This document shows positions 12,225 to 24,269 of a stretch of 64,000 nt of DNA, one piece after another. Source of the DNA: Meandrina meandrites (taxonomy: Eukaryota > Cnidaria > Anthozoa > Scleractinia > Meandrinidae); contig OY855903.1 in assembly GCA_963693305.1 (NCBI GenBank), positions 32,021,598 to 32,085,597 of the forward strand. Reading direction: 5' to 3'. The position numbers and the translations under genes are program-made. Below the pieces are notes generated by a model. It searched no databases and was not told the origin of the DNA. It was given only the letters and a program-made list of their open reading frames with translations. Position 1 is the first letter of the stretch. Every line of letters begins with the position of its first letter.

Positions 12225-13514
12225 GCATGCTGAGCGTGCAGGAGTTATTTTTTCAATTGATTGGGTTGCTTGGGGTAAGACTGGGTGTCAGTCCTGTTGG
12301 GATAGTTGAGCTATTTGTGCATGGTGCATCGCTAACTACATAGCTTCTTGCTACGACTAAGAGGCATTTTTTGAAAAATGTTGCAGACAAAATAATTTTT
12401 ACATGCAATTTGTTACATCAATACTGTTTCGTTCAATAGTAAATTTTTATCATTTAGAAAAAACAAGAACTAATTTAATTGTCAAAATATCACGAAATGG
12501 CTTATTCTGTTAGCGTTTATTTCGTTGCTAGCTTTTTGTGTTTTTGTCAAACACTGTAAAACGATACCTTTGTTTTTATTAAAACGCATGTAACATGACA
12601 CTTTTGTTTTTCTTGAAAACACCATGTGTCCATTGAGTAATCAAAAAGTAATAAACGAAGGAATAAACGAATCAAATTAAAGACTATATTTTTAGCAAAG
12701 CTTTTAAAGTGTAGTACACCTGGAGTATTTGTTTCCTGTCGTAAATGTAAATTTTCATTCAACAAACAGGAACAAGAACTAATTAATTTTAGTTATCAAA
12801 CTGTCACGGAATGACATGCTCTTATTCTAGCCTATTGCCGCTATCGATCGTAGTTATTTTAAAAGCAAAACCATTTTAAAGTCAATACCCATACCGGTTA
12901 ATTAAATGTCTAAACGTGGTGTGTTTAAGGTATAAACATAAACGCTACTTGCCCGAGAGTCAGCTAATCGTCGGAGCAAGACGCTAAGGAGAGTAATTAA
13001 ATTAATTGCGGTTTTCAGTTGGCGACACGGTGTCTCAAGCAGTATTAAATTTAAGAAGTTTCCTTGTCACAAACTCTTAAAACAAGAGGCCACAACACAC
13101 TCTGAAGAAGATTCCTTGCCATTTTTATGACACAGTATTAACATCACAATGAGAACATCTTTCTTCAAATCTGCTTTGTGCAAATGCTTTATGCAATTTC
13201 TACTACGGTCAGCGAAACTAGCCCGTCCTAAAGGAACGCTTGAATAACAATTTAGTGTTTGGTCTTCTGCTGGCGGCGTGTGCGTTGTAAGCAGGCGAGC
13301 GTTACAACTCAACAATTCCGCCTCCTACAAATCTAAAATCCTCAAATGAAATTGCTCGCTTTCAACGGTGTCAGATTACTTCCCCTTTATAAACTGCAAT
13401 TTCATTGGTTCTGATAGTACCTCAAACCTGATTGGTGTGAGATACAAACATACTCCACTGACTACACGGTCCATCGCGCCGACTAAGAGTTATTTTTTTG
13501 AAAAAATAACTCAA
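12225..13514 (-). mobile_element. Hairpin-ended element family, copy A
   Basis: This ~1.3-kb unit recurs in inverted orientation at 27833-29315. One end carries the palindrome GCATGCTGAGCGTGC followed by 'AGGAGTTATTTTTTC'; the other is a hairpin of the form AGAGTTATTTTTTT-GAAAAAATAACTC at about 13487-13514. A related internal hairpin (AAGAGGCATTTTTTGAAAAATG) is at about 12361-12382. An 82-aa minus frame (13067-13315) has a partly conserved counterpart in the other copy, but I recognise no domain and no transposase. It is probably a non-autonomous DNA element; the superfamily is not established. Confidence 0.6.
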
Positions 13515-13529
13515 AAATGAGCCAACATT

Positions 13530-15290
13530 CCAGACATGTTGTTTACTGCTGAGACTTTCCTTTGCTCAATAGAGTTACAGTGCATATGCTTCATGTAACA
13601 AGATGACAGCAACAGCTCCAATGGGGGTTTCAAAAATACTGATCCCAGAATGATATTTTTGTTATCCCGTTGCCTGCCAAAAATTAAGGTGTGAGTTGAA
13701 AGAATGTTATATCCCAGTCTTGTCTTAGGATATATTGAAAGTTGCCATTGTCCAAGCTGGTAGGAGCTATATTTCTGGCTTGTTTGTAGGCAACTACTCC
13801 GATTTTGGAAGAAAATTTTATGTCAGTAGACAAGTGATAAAGAACTCCTACAAAAAAGTTGTTGACAGTTGAGAAATTGATCCTTAGGACAAGAAAGGGG
13901 CTCAAAATCCCCCACACATGATAGCATCTGATTGGAAAGTATTGAATTTCTGAAGAGGATGCCTTATTAAAGATATTAAAGATTTACAATGTTTTAGCTT
14001 TCATTTTGTTGGTTTTTTCCTTCAACAACAAAAAACAAAATTCCTCAATTTGTTATGCTGGCGCTAATGACTGATACAGTCACAATAGAAAGGGAAGTCA
14101 CTAAAACATCCCATGGTCTGACCAGGACCTCATGCATGTTCACAGTCTGTCACCTTAGCAGTGGCAGCCATGGGCAGCTGTTTTGGCCTTGTTAGGCTCC
14201 ATCAGCATGGCATAGCTGTCAGGCAATGAGGAAGACCCAAATGTCCTGTACACCTGCCCTTTACTGCCTTTACATTTCTCTCTCTGTCTATCCATGTAGC
14301 AAACTCCTTGTATCTTTGTAATAGCTCTAGGCATTTAAACAATGCTATCCTTTATAGGTCCAAATAGGAGGATCACTTATAGCTATCATGGAGACTTGAA
14401 ATGAGTAAATATGATTGTGAAGAATCCAACTTCAAGTAGGACTTGCTTAACCTTGACTAAACGTTTCGGTGTCAATGGTAGAATTGTTTGAATGTAAGCT
14501 AAATACAAAATCCTAGTCCTCATTGGATGAGAGGGCTAAGTGTGGTGTCATTGAGATGCGTGCTCTTGCTCACATAAGAGTTAAAAACTATAGTGATACA
14601 TAAAGCAAGAATTTGAAAAAATGTAAATAAATAAACATACATAAACGTTAAAATCTTATATTAATAGTAATTTGGTATCGTATTCGTCAAAAACAACAAT
14701 GACAAACAAAAGCAATCATTAAGTCTTTGAGATGGCTTGTGACTCAGTTGAGAAAATGGCAGGCAATCATTGCAACATAGTAATGCTTAAAGTGAAATGC
14801 TCTTCTTTGTGGAAGAGTCAGTGGTTAATACAGCAAGATCTCCTTGATTGTTCCTTGTCACTGTGCATTGAACTTAACATGAGTCATTTTGTTTTGAAGT
14901 ATACACTGTATGTAGTTCCAAGTGGTTAACAAATACATATAAAGTATAAGAATTAAAAGTGTCAATTTATTGACACATCAGCAAATGCCAGATAATAATT
15001 CTTATCAAAAAGATTTAGTTCATGGCCAGTTATTGAGACAGCACAATTTGTTTGGTACAGTGAAAAAAAAGATTGCTTTTCTAGTGAATTGAAGTATATT
15101 GGTTTGTACTCCAGGTGACAAGAAACAAATTTTTAATATTTGTGACTCTATACTGTCAACAAAATATTGGAAACATAAGAAAGCAGACATGAAACCTACA
15201 GCGTAAACAATATTAAAAAAGGCAACTGGTAAACATCAGTGTCTTTAATGTAGTTTGTATAATATTAGAAGATGTGCAGGTGATGGGATG
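13530..15290. repeat. Duplicate-module block, copy 1 (modules Q, R, S)
   Basis: It contains three words-in-order modules that recur further on. Module Q, about 13530-13660, has 'GACATGTTGTTTACTGCTGA' and recurs at 16145 and, partly, at 18187. Module R, about 14060-14620, has 'CATCCCATGGTCTGACCAGG' and recurs at about 16930 and twice near 21260-21530. Module S, about 14700-14900, has 'CTCTTCTTTGTGGAAGAGTC' and recurs at about 22730. No coding exon is supported. Confidence 0.6.
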
Positions 15291-15299
15291 CCATATTGG

Positions 15300-18180
15300 T
15301 CTTATATCGTTTATTGTTCATTACCACTTTGTATGGAATTGAATACCAATCTTGTTTTAAAGTACATGTAGACCAATAAGGTCTGCATGTTCATCTATAA
15401 GTAAAGTGAATAATGTAGCAAATATAAATAAAGGAAGTAAGTGTTCATTCTGTATACTTAGGTAAAAAGAGAAGGTACCAAATAAACTTTGTAGCTCACT
15501 TTTCCACCAAAAAGTTGGTATATTCTACTTTAATTGTTTTCTTAGAAATATGAACATTTCAATTACTTTCTTCATGTCAAACAATCAAACAGTTTTTGGA
15601 TAGAGGGAAGCACCTTCATCAGTCTTAGGACAGCAGAAAATGTGTTGTGGCTCCTGACAATTAAAACTTGCCTGCCCTAACTTGGTGATGTTTATTGTGG
15701 TCATCAGATCAACTGTAGGTGAAGTTTTATCTTTCCAACAGTGTTGCTACTTGGCTGACAGCTGATGGTGTGTTCTTAACTTTAAAGAAGTGATAAGAAA
15801 ACAAACTTGGCAAACTTTAAAATTATTGACACATCAGGGAATGCCATCAAGTTATTCTTTGAGATAATCGAGAGATTTTGCTTACCAGCTCCAATCTGTA
15901 GAAAAAGAGCCATGGCAGCTTGAGATTAGCTGACACAGTTAGCTTGTTTCACACGTGAAATGCAACATCAAATTGCAGGTTGAGTGACAATTAATTTGTC
16001 TTGCCTTTAAAAAGGTATTTGAATACCTGTGGTCACTGGTAGTCAATAAGAAGATTTGCAACAAAACAAACAGATTAAAACAGATGCCATAAAGGATTTA
16101 CACTAAGGGAACTGAGGAAAGTAAACCATGTTAAAAATTCAACATTCAGGACATGTTGTTTACTGCTGAGACTTTTCTCGGCTCAATACAATAAGAGTAC
16201 ATATGCTTGATGGAACCAGATGACAACAACCGCTCTCACTGTGGTTCTGCAAAATTTTGTTCATGTGTTATGCTGGCTTGTGTCTGATGCAGGGTTCCAC
16301 AGGATGCAAAATGGTTCATCATGGCAAGAATGTAACATCCAAAGTGAAATGGTCTCCTGTGAGGAAGAGTGTGTAAAAAGGCAACAAGAAAGCAAGTCAC
16401 TTGCTTTTAAATTACATGTTGCCACAAAGGGTCAACACATGCAACTATAAGAAACATTCCAAACATTCAAGCTACAATCATTTTAGTGGACACCACAAAA
16501 TGATTCTGTCCGATTGTTGAAACGATTTTCTTTGTAGAAAATGGACCTGTGCAGCACAATATATGCTGGTATATTAGAAAGGTATGTCTTTTTTGTCATA
16601 TGAAATGCAACATATCGATTTGTATCCTTGGTGACAATTAATGTCTCACACCTTAAGAGCTCTCAAGATATTGGTGATCCTAGACAATCAATAAAAATCT
16701 ATAAGATAATACAGACAAGAAAACATACACCATAAGCAATTTTTAAGGAGACAACTGCTAAAAGTCCATTTTTGCAACAGTTTTTTGCCTTGACAATCGG
16801 GACACCTTCAATTTGAAGGATTTTATCTGCAATTGCAGTGCATATCCTTGAAGCAACAGGATGACACACATGGCTCTTTATCTATCTATAGTTCTACCTT
16901 TCTGTCTGTCCATAAATAAAATGTGAAAAGAAGTCACAAAACACATCTCATGGTCTGGCCAGGACCTAACGGATACGCACAACTTAACACATGTATATGC
17001 CACCGTTTATCGCTGTTATGGCCTTGTTAGGTCTCATCAGCATGACATAGCCATCAGGCCTAAAAGTAATGTAAACATACCCTTGGTGGCTTTACATTTC
17101 TTTCGATCTATTTATCTCTATCTGTTTGTCTGTCTTTCAATGTACTTAAATCTTTGTACCTCTGTAATAGGTGGGGTATTTGAACAATGGTATCCTCGTA
17201 TAACTCCAGATAAGAGGATAACTTGTAGTGTTTGTGAAGACTTCAAATTATAAACTAAAACTGTCATGATTCCAACTCCAAATAGGACTTCCCTAACCTT
17301 TACTAAACATAACAGGGTCTTGCCCTTCTTCAGGAGTGTTAAGTATAAATTTAACGAGGGTCAGTGGTTCAACTTTATTTTAATATAAACTAAATAAAAA
17401 ATCCCAATGATCATTGGTTGAGAGGGTTGCCTGTGGCACCATCCAGACACATGTGGTTACTGACACAAGACTGAAAAACTACAGTGATGCATGAAGCACA
17501 AATTTGAAAAAAAAGTAATTAAATAAACATAAGAATGATTGAATAAAACTAATAAAAAATAACAATAAAACGAAATTTTATTGAATAAAGAAAGAAAATA
17601 CAAACAGTATAGAAGATTAATACAAGAACTACTAAAAACTTGGTTAGATTAAATTGTTTATGGCCGGCTTTAGTCTTAAAATCCAGTACTTTTCTGTTTC
17701 AATCTAGTAATCTTATCGTCTGTTCTCACCCTTTCTATGATTGTTAATGTCATGTTCAATGGCTTTGAAAGTGTTGGACAGCTAGAATACTTTTCTGACT
17801 AACAGAAATATTGGCGTCATGTTGATTGGCTCTTGTGTGGATCCTATTACATCAAACATATTGGTCCTTGCATTATACTTGTGATTCCAGACAGTCAACA
17901 AAATATCAAAAGCATAATAAACAGACATGAAACATACACCGTAATTGATATATAGCAACTGATCAACATAAGTGTGTTTAAATGTTCTAGTTTGCTAGTC
18001 TCCAAGACTATGTAGTTGAACCGACATTCAGCCACTATAACAAAGCTGGTCAAAACTGTATGCTTTTGTCTACCCCAAGCTTGTGAACAATTTTTGCAAC
18101 TAGTCTCCTTTCTAAATGCCTTCTAAAATATTTGAAATCACAAAAACCATGGTCTTTTCCTCATGTATAAAACACTGCTA
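15300..18180. repeat. Duplicate-module block, copy 2 (modules P, Q, R, T)
   Basis: Module P occupies about 15300-16110, Q about 16140-16260, R about 16870-17510 and T about 17650-17760 ('TTAAATTGTTTATGGCCGGC', recurring near 22065). The preserved order across copies argues for duplication of a longer ancestral segment followed by divergence. The 16220-16450 plus frame is not conserved as protein in the other copies. Confidence 0.55.
17308..17336 (-). ncRNA. Decayed hammerhead-ribozyme-like core
   Basis: On the minus strand the stretch reads CTGAAGA, then AGGGCAAGACCCT, which can pair as a 4-bp stem II (AGGG/CCCT), then a mutated GTTAT where GAAAC is expected. CUGANGA plus GAAA flanking stem II is the hammerhead core, and such cores occur in Penelope-like elements. 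The related copy at 21687-21716 keeps GAAAC. Loss of the GAAA box here makes self-cleavage unlikely. Confidence 0.35.
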
Positions 18181-18579
18181 TTTGGAATGTGTTGTTTACT
18201 GCAAAGGATTTCTCTGCTCAATTCAATTTCAGTGAGTATGCTTCTTGTAACAACTTGACACCAACAGCCTGCTCCAACTCATCCTTAAGAGAGATAACAG
18301 AGAATCAAGCCAGTGGACTTTCGATAATGATAGATAATGGAAATAGGACTGAGTGGAGTCAATTTGGTCTACAATCATACAAGTGATTAACAAAATCTGA
18401 AGACCCAGTGTAGCAGGGGTCCAATTTGTTTAATCACGAGTATGACTACAGAGGAAATTGGACAACACAAAGTCCTATATACATTTTAAATTGATCATAA
18501 GTATAGAAATATTTGAGAAAAAATTTAGACAAAGCGAAGCGTGTTGCGTTGTTATCATCACTATGACAATGAGCCATTT

Positions 18580-20782
18580 TTGAGTTATTTTTTAAAAAAA
18601 ATAACTCTTAGTCGGCATGAAGACGTGTTTGGCTATTAAGTGGATGGATGTTGGTTGAGTGGATCATTCATGTATGTATTTCACACCAGTCAGATTTGGG
18701 ATTCTATCAAGGACCAATCAAATTGCTGCTTGTATATATGGATCGTTGTTATGAATATTTGTTTTCGGTTCAAGGTACGGCCATTTTTCTTTTGCTATAG
18801 ATTCGACCTTACTGGGCCGTGTTGGTCTGAAGTCTCTATTCCAAGTCTTGATTTTTATGTAGCTTTGGGTGAGAACATTGTGTGTGGGTTCTGAAAGCGA
18901 AAAGTGTTTGGAAATTTCATCGTGGTGAAAGTGATTCTCTTGGTTTACGGAATCAACTGGTTCAGTTGACGACACAATATGGGTATAGTATTTGTTGACC
19001 ACTTTATATTAAAATGTTTGATGTTTTTGAGTAGAATAAATATGTATATTGATAATAAATGTTGTGACTTCCATTTTTAATGTGAGTGTTGTGTGTTTGC
19101 TGAACATTTTGTTTTGGTCCCCAAATGAGAACAAACTGATGCTGTTGTTTGTAAGGGCGAGTGTTAAAGATTTGAGATTCAAACCACACGGTGTGTTTAA
19201 ACTGGTTTCTCTCGGTTAAAAGTATAGCATTAGTAGGAGCTTTGGCTAAGTAATAACACAAGTGACCACAAATCTATCAAGGTTTTTCTCCCAAAGAATA
19301 ACGTGATTGTAATAGCTTGAGGCATGTGCGTTTATTTGGGTTCGAGAGTTGCCAAATAATAGGTATTTTAGTCAGGTTGGAATGTGGCCAGAGAAGGTTT
19401 GACGTTTCCTGCTTAGGAATAGTAGGACTTCACATGGGCGGTCATGAGTTATTTATTGCACTATCGTTTGAAAAGCTCATGACGTGATGATGTTACAAGG
19501 GCACGTTTTGTCTGCTTGGCAAATATTAAATTAGGTGTTTTGACAACGTGGTTGGATGGCACAGCAAGAGAAAATCATCATTTGTGCCGCAAGTGAGGGC
19601 CGTAGGAAGGTATAGTAGTCGTTGTGTGAGTCTCGCATTTCAAGCTTCGCATTGATGGCTATCTTTAGTAGTACGGTGGTGCAATGCGGTTATTTCCGTA
19701 CCAATGACGTTATGCTTGCAAGTGTTCACGTCAGCCAAATTTATTTTCTTCAGATCTCTGAACTCACCTCGATGAAACAGCCAAAAGATTCACTTCAACT
19801 GGCTAAACCGACAAATAGTCGCAAAATTGCAAACAAATTAATGACCATCGCTTCTGGCGAAATAAACATGCAAAGTAAACATATTTCTTGTCTGTCACGT
19901 ACCGAAAGTGAAAACTGCAACGTCAGCGCATTCCATGGCTGATGCAATACCTTTTTACTCATAGGCAAAAGAAAAAACAGACAGCCAGCTTTTTGGTAGT
20001 CTCCTTTACAGCCGTTGTTTGGGCTCGTCACGCAAAAAACAACGGCTGAAAAGAAAAGTAGCTTTTTGGGTGTGCAGTCAAGCGTGTAACACAACTTCAT
20101 CGACAGCTATTTTTAGCACGGCCGTGGGAATATCGGTACTGATGATGTTACGCTTACAAGTTAGGGCACGTTTCTGCTTCTGGTTGCGAAATTAATATTG
20201 TACCAGTCCAAGTAAAATCGTCACGTGGTTTGGCCGGAATGCACTGGTGACTAGAGTTGTTTGTTTCTGGCGTTCGTCGAAAGAAATTCGTCGTTGCTTG
20301 CGGAAAGGTTTCTGTTTTATATTGATGATGAAAATAATGGAGCCATTTCAGAGACCCGAGAATACTTTGTTCTTGTTCCATCTGGCTATTCGTTTGCAAT
20401 TTCTGGATCAATTTAGCATTCTTAGTGAGCGTGTTTGCGATTTTGTGATCATGTTTACGGTAAATGTTGTCAACAGTTTTGAATCGATGTTTTGATGTAC
20501 TTAGCGGTTTTCTTTCGGCTTGGAATGAAAGGGGATGGATAGTTAAACATCAAGGTAACCTTAAAAGTGACTACCAGATATTTTTTTCTGTTTACGTTTG
20601 AAGAAATTACTGACGTATTTTTTGTCTTCAACAGTATGGTTCGATCCCTGGTTCGATCGATCGGTTGCACACCATAGTCATATTTACAAGCAGTTACAAG
20701 GGAAAGCAGCCTAATTTTATAACATTTGCACAATTTCTTTTTAAATTGGTTTTGAGTTATTTTTCCAAAAGTAGCTCTTAGT
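18580..20782 (+). mobile_element. Hairpin-ended element family, copy C (longest, ~2.2 kb)
   Basis: It is bounded by hairpins of the form GAGTTATTTTTTA...AAATAACTC at about 18580-18608 and GAGTTATTTTTCC...GTAGCTC at about 20755-20782, each followed by 'TTAGTCGGC'. Copies in the opposite orientation lie at 29340-30775 (internally deleted) and 31240-33074 (one end missing). Three frames recur among copies: about 106 aa at 19622-19942, 82 aa at 20247-20495 and an opposite-strand frame. None has a domain I recognise, and overlapping frames on both strands are conserved equally, which suggests DNA similarity rather than protein constraint. Internal words near 19495, 19700 and 20140 (GATGATGTTAC/AAGGGCACG types) are themselves repeated. 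Confidence 0.6.
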
Positions 20783-20920
20783 CGGCGCGATGGACCGTGC
20801 ACATGAACCATGCACAAATAGCTCAACCCATGAAATAAACCATCCTAACAGGACTGACACCCAGTTCTACCCCAAGCCACCCAATCAATTGAAAAAATAA
20901 CTCCTGCACGCTTAGCGTGC
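20783..20920 (-). repeat. Terminal arm of the hairpin element family with GCACGCTTAGCGTGC palindrome
   Basis: This segment abuts copy C. It matches, in order, the ~85-bp ends of copy B: 'CCTAACAGGACTGACACCC' here, then 'CCCAATCAATTGAAAAAATA' and the 15-bp palindrome GCACGCTTAGCGTGC at 20906-20920. The same arm ends occur at 12225-12310, 27833-27920 and 29225-29315. Confidence 0.6.
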
Positions 20921-20999
20921 CTATGTTTACAACTGAAGGTTTTAAGAATATTAAGGAGATTTTAGTCACAATAATGAATCAAATATATTGCGTGCCCAT

Positions 21000-22860
21000 T
21001 TATAGAAAATGAACTTTGTTATTGGACACTTTGTTGTTGGACACTTCAGCTGTGGGTGCTCTAATTTGGCAAGATACAGGACGTGCTAAGAACCAATCAG
21101 AATTAAGAATGTTGTTATAGTTATAATTAATTCAGAAAGTGTATGTTCATCCTCTTGTTGCCTATCTATGAATCCTTTGATCTATCAATTCATCTATCTA
21201 TGGAGCTATTTATTACATGTATTTCCTCTAACTATCCAAAAAACAAATAGTGACGTAACAAAACACATCCCACAGCCTGGTCAGGGCCACACACATTTGA
21301 AGAAAACCCCTATCACCTATGCGGTGGTGACAATTGCAGCTGTTTTTGCCTTCCTAGGCCTCATCAGTGGCTTCCATTTACTGCGGGTTTTTCTATGTTC
21401 TGTCTGTCATTGTCTGTCGTTTCATGTTTCTAAAAATTGAAAAATGTTGGGGGAAGTCACAAAACACATCTCATGGTCTTGTCAGGACCTCATGCATGCA
21501 TACAACCCATCACCTGGGCAGTGGCAGCCATGGACAGTCAATCCATGAATCTTTGGGTGTTGAAATTCAAACAATGCTATCCTTTTATAAGTCCAAATAC
21601 GAGTATCACTTGTAGCAACCATGGAGGCTTGAAATTATTGAAAAAGATTGTTGAAAATCCAACTTCAAATAGGATTTCCTTTACTCAACGTTTCAGGGTC
21701 TTGGGTTTCTTCAGGAGTTTTAAGTATAAGTGTAATTAGTGTCAACAGTAGAATTCTTTTATATAAAATAAATACAAAATTTTAATCATCATTAGTTAAA
21801 ATGGCTATGTGTGGCTTCATCCATGCGCATACACTTACTAAAATAGGTATTGAAAACTATAGTGAAACATGGAGTAAGAATTTAAAAAGATAAATATTTA
21901 TAAATTAAAATATTTGAATAAAATTAAAAATATAATTCGATAGAATAAAAGAATATTTCAATATTGTGTTTTTAAAAAAAACACAAGTAGGATTATAAAT
22001 ATATAAAACATTATGAAGTATATAGTAAATTATACAAGACTTACAGAAATATTAGTCAGACTAAATTGTTTATGTGCGGCTTCAGTCTTATAATCCAATA
22101 CTTTTTCTGTGTCAATCTAGTAATCTTATTGTTTGTTCTCACTATTTCTATAATTTTCAGTGTCATGTTGTCCCTTAGCAACTTTTTCAGTGTTAATGAC
22201 ACATCATGATGATCAGTCAAGTTTATTAGCTTTGTAGTATGGTGTTAATGACAAGAAACTTGACTGTCAAAACTGTGATCAGCAACGTTAGGTTAAGGTT
22301 TATGTTTTCAAGATATTTTCCACTGTGGTTGACAGTTGGTGTGATCTTAACTTGAAAGAACTGACAAGGAGAACATGCAACATATGTTCAAGATGTCACA
22401 TAGTGATAATATTTGTTGTTAATATGAGCTGTTCAGTATTATCTTACTCATTTTTTCGGTTCTTGCATTAATTACGGTTCTTTTTATGATTCATAAGTCA
22501 TGTCTGCATAGCATCTCTAACCTTTTCCTCCATGGCATTACCTTTGAGGTTCTCAATATTACATTATTAATGGTATTTTATTATCTAGTTCAAAAACAAC
22601 AACAACAATAAAAAAGAACGAATGATTAAGTTCTTTAAGGAATAGATGACTTGTGACTGATGGTGGATTCCTCAGTAGAAAACATGTCTGGCACTCATGG
22701 TAATGTAGTAATGCTGAAAGTGACATTCTCTTCTTTGTGGAAGAGTCACTGGTTTTAGGACAACAAATCCTTCATTGTTTCTTTCAACTGTGTATGGAAT
22801 TTAATTGAGTCATGCCCTCATTTGACCATGGTACAATTTGCTTTCAGGACTGAAATTAAA
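21000..22860. repeat. Duplicate-module block, copy 3 (modules R, R', T, P, S)
   Basis: Module R appears twice in tandem (about 21130-21420 and 21450-21760). Module T follows at about 22065-22170, a short P piece at about 22200-22400 and module S at about 22560-22820. Frames in the repeats (for example 21168-21440) are broken in the sister copies. No host exon can be supported. Confidence 0.55.
21687..21716 (-). ncRNA. Hammerhead-ribozyme-like core motif
   Basis: Minus-strand reading gives CTGAAGA (fits CUGANGA), a short putative stem II segment, then CCCTGAAACG (fits the GAAA box). Stem II pairing is weak here because the 5' side reads AACCC, whereas the 17308 copy reads AGGGC. I place it as a decayed Penelope-type hammerhead; the flanking stems I and III are not convincing by eye. 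Confidence 0.35.
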
Positions 22861-22873
22861 ACAACTATATTTT

Positions 22874-24269
22874 GAGTCTAATGCGCATGCGCTTTAGACT
22901 CTATGTAGTGGAAAGAAAGCTGTTAGCAATCCCAAGGGAATGGTTCGGGATCGATAATCGTCCGGTGTAATTGTGCTTAAACAATTGCCCGCCTCATTGC
23001 GGGCTTGGTGCGGTGATCGTAATCCAATCAGGAAGCAAGGATGTTGTTAACGAGGCAACGGTCGAACGGAGCTCGAGCACGACACGCACTCGTGAAAGAA
23101 ATTGTCATGTATGTAATTGGAATAAATGTTTTACAGTGCAAAATAATATGAATCCTCGTTTTCAAGTGTGAAGCCACTGAAAATGTTCTCTTTCCAGCTG
23201 CATGTTTTTTGTATAATCCGTGGGAAACGCAACGTGAAATCGACATCTTTTGATGAAAAGATTCCAGAAGTGACATTTGTGTTCATAAACAAAAAAACCT
23301 TTGAAAAATATGGAAAATTAAATAAAAAATTGTAGTCAGCAATTGATTGTTCAATTCAACTGAAGCAGGATATCATTCACAGAATGCAACTTTCATTAAA
23401 AAGAGTTTTTTTCACCATTCAAGATTCAATCTGGAGCTTGAAAACAAGACAGTGTAATCAAATTGCATTTCGCGCGAAATTTGCATAAATATTGAAACTT
23501 GCCAAAAAGTAGTTAAGGCAGAATGAAACTCGCTTTAATAGTTACTAAATTCCGATCTGATTGTTATTTCCATGTATTGACTATTTGGAAGCTGTTCTCA
23601 GTCATGAAAACAAAACTCTTTCATTCAACTGCTTGTAGTGTTTAATAGACGTGAAAATATTTCGCTTAATTAAATTACATTCTGCACGCAATGTTTTCTT
23701 TGCTCTCCTGTGTCGAGACGTTAAAAGGTAATTGAAATCTTTGTTGAGCAGTATCGCATAAATTGCAAAGGAATTGAAAAAATATATTTTGGCTTATTTT
23801 AATGTGATTTAGGACATTTAGAATACTAAATAAGCGGCTGTATTTTGTCTATTTATGGGGTGGACCATTATTTTTTTGGAAGCAGGGGGATGAAAATTTT
23901 TTCAAGACAAACAAATTTTTTTCTGTATTGTTGTCTGTGAAAACATTTTTTCCGGTGTCATCTTCCTGCAGACAATTTTTTTCATGCCTGCAAAAAATTT
24001 AGTTGGGCTTTTTTTGCTTTTGCAAACAAATTTTTCAGGATTTGCCCCCCCTCTAAATCTGTACGATCTTCCTATGGTCTACAACGCACTAATCTTTTAA
24101 CATGAATAAATATATATAAATATATATACTTAAGAGAACAAATATTATCGACTTCTTCTGAACCACTCTTACTACCAAACCTCTGCTACATCTCTTGCTC
24201 TGTGCCCTAAATACCGAAACTACTTCAACATATTTCAACCGCAATAACAATCAATGACGCATTAGACTC
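22874..24269. mobile_element. Possible small DNA element with 12-bp terminal inverted repeats
   Basis: GAGTCTAATGCG at 22874-22885 is mirrored exactly by CGCATTAGACTC at 24258-24269, 1.4 kb apart. The left end itself forms a hairpin with AGACTC near 22898. I see no clear target-site duplication and no transposase. A T-rich interspersed-repeat-like segment (about 23870-24060) lies inside. A chance inverted pair cannot be excluded. Confidence 0.4.
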
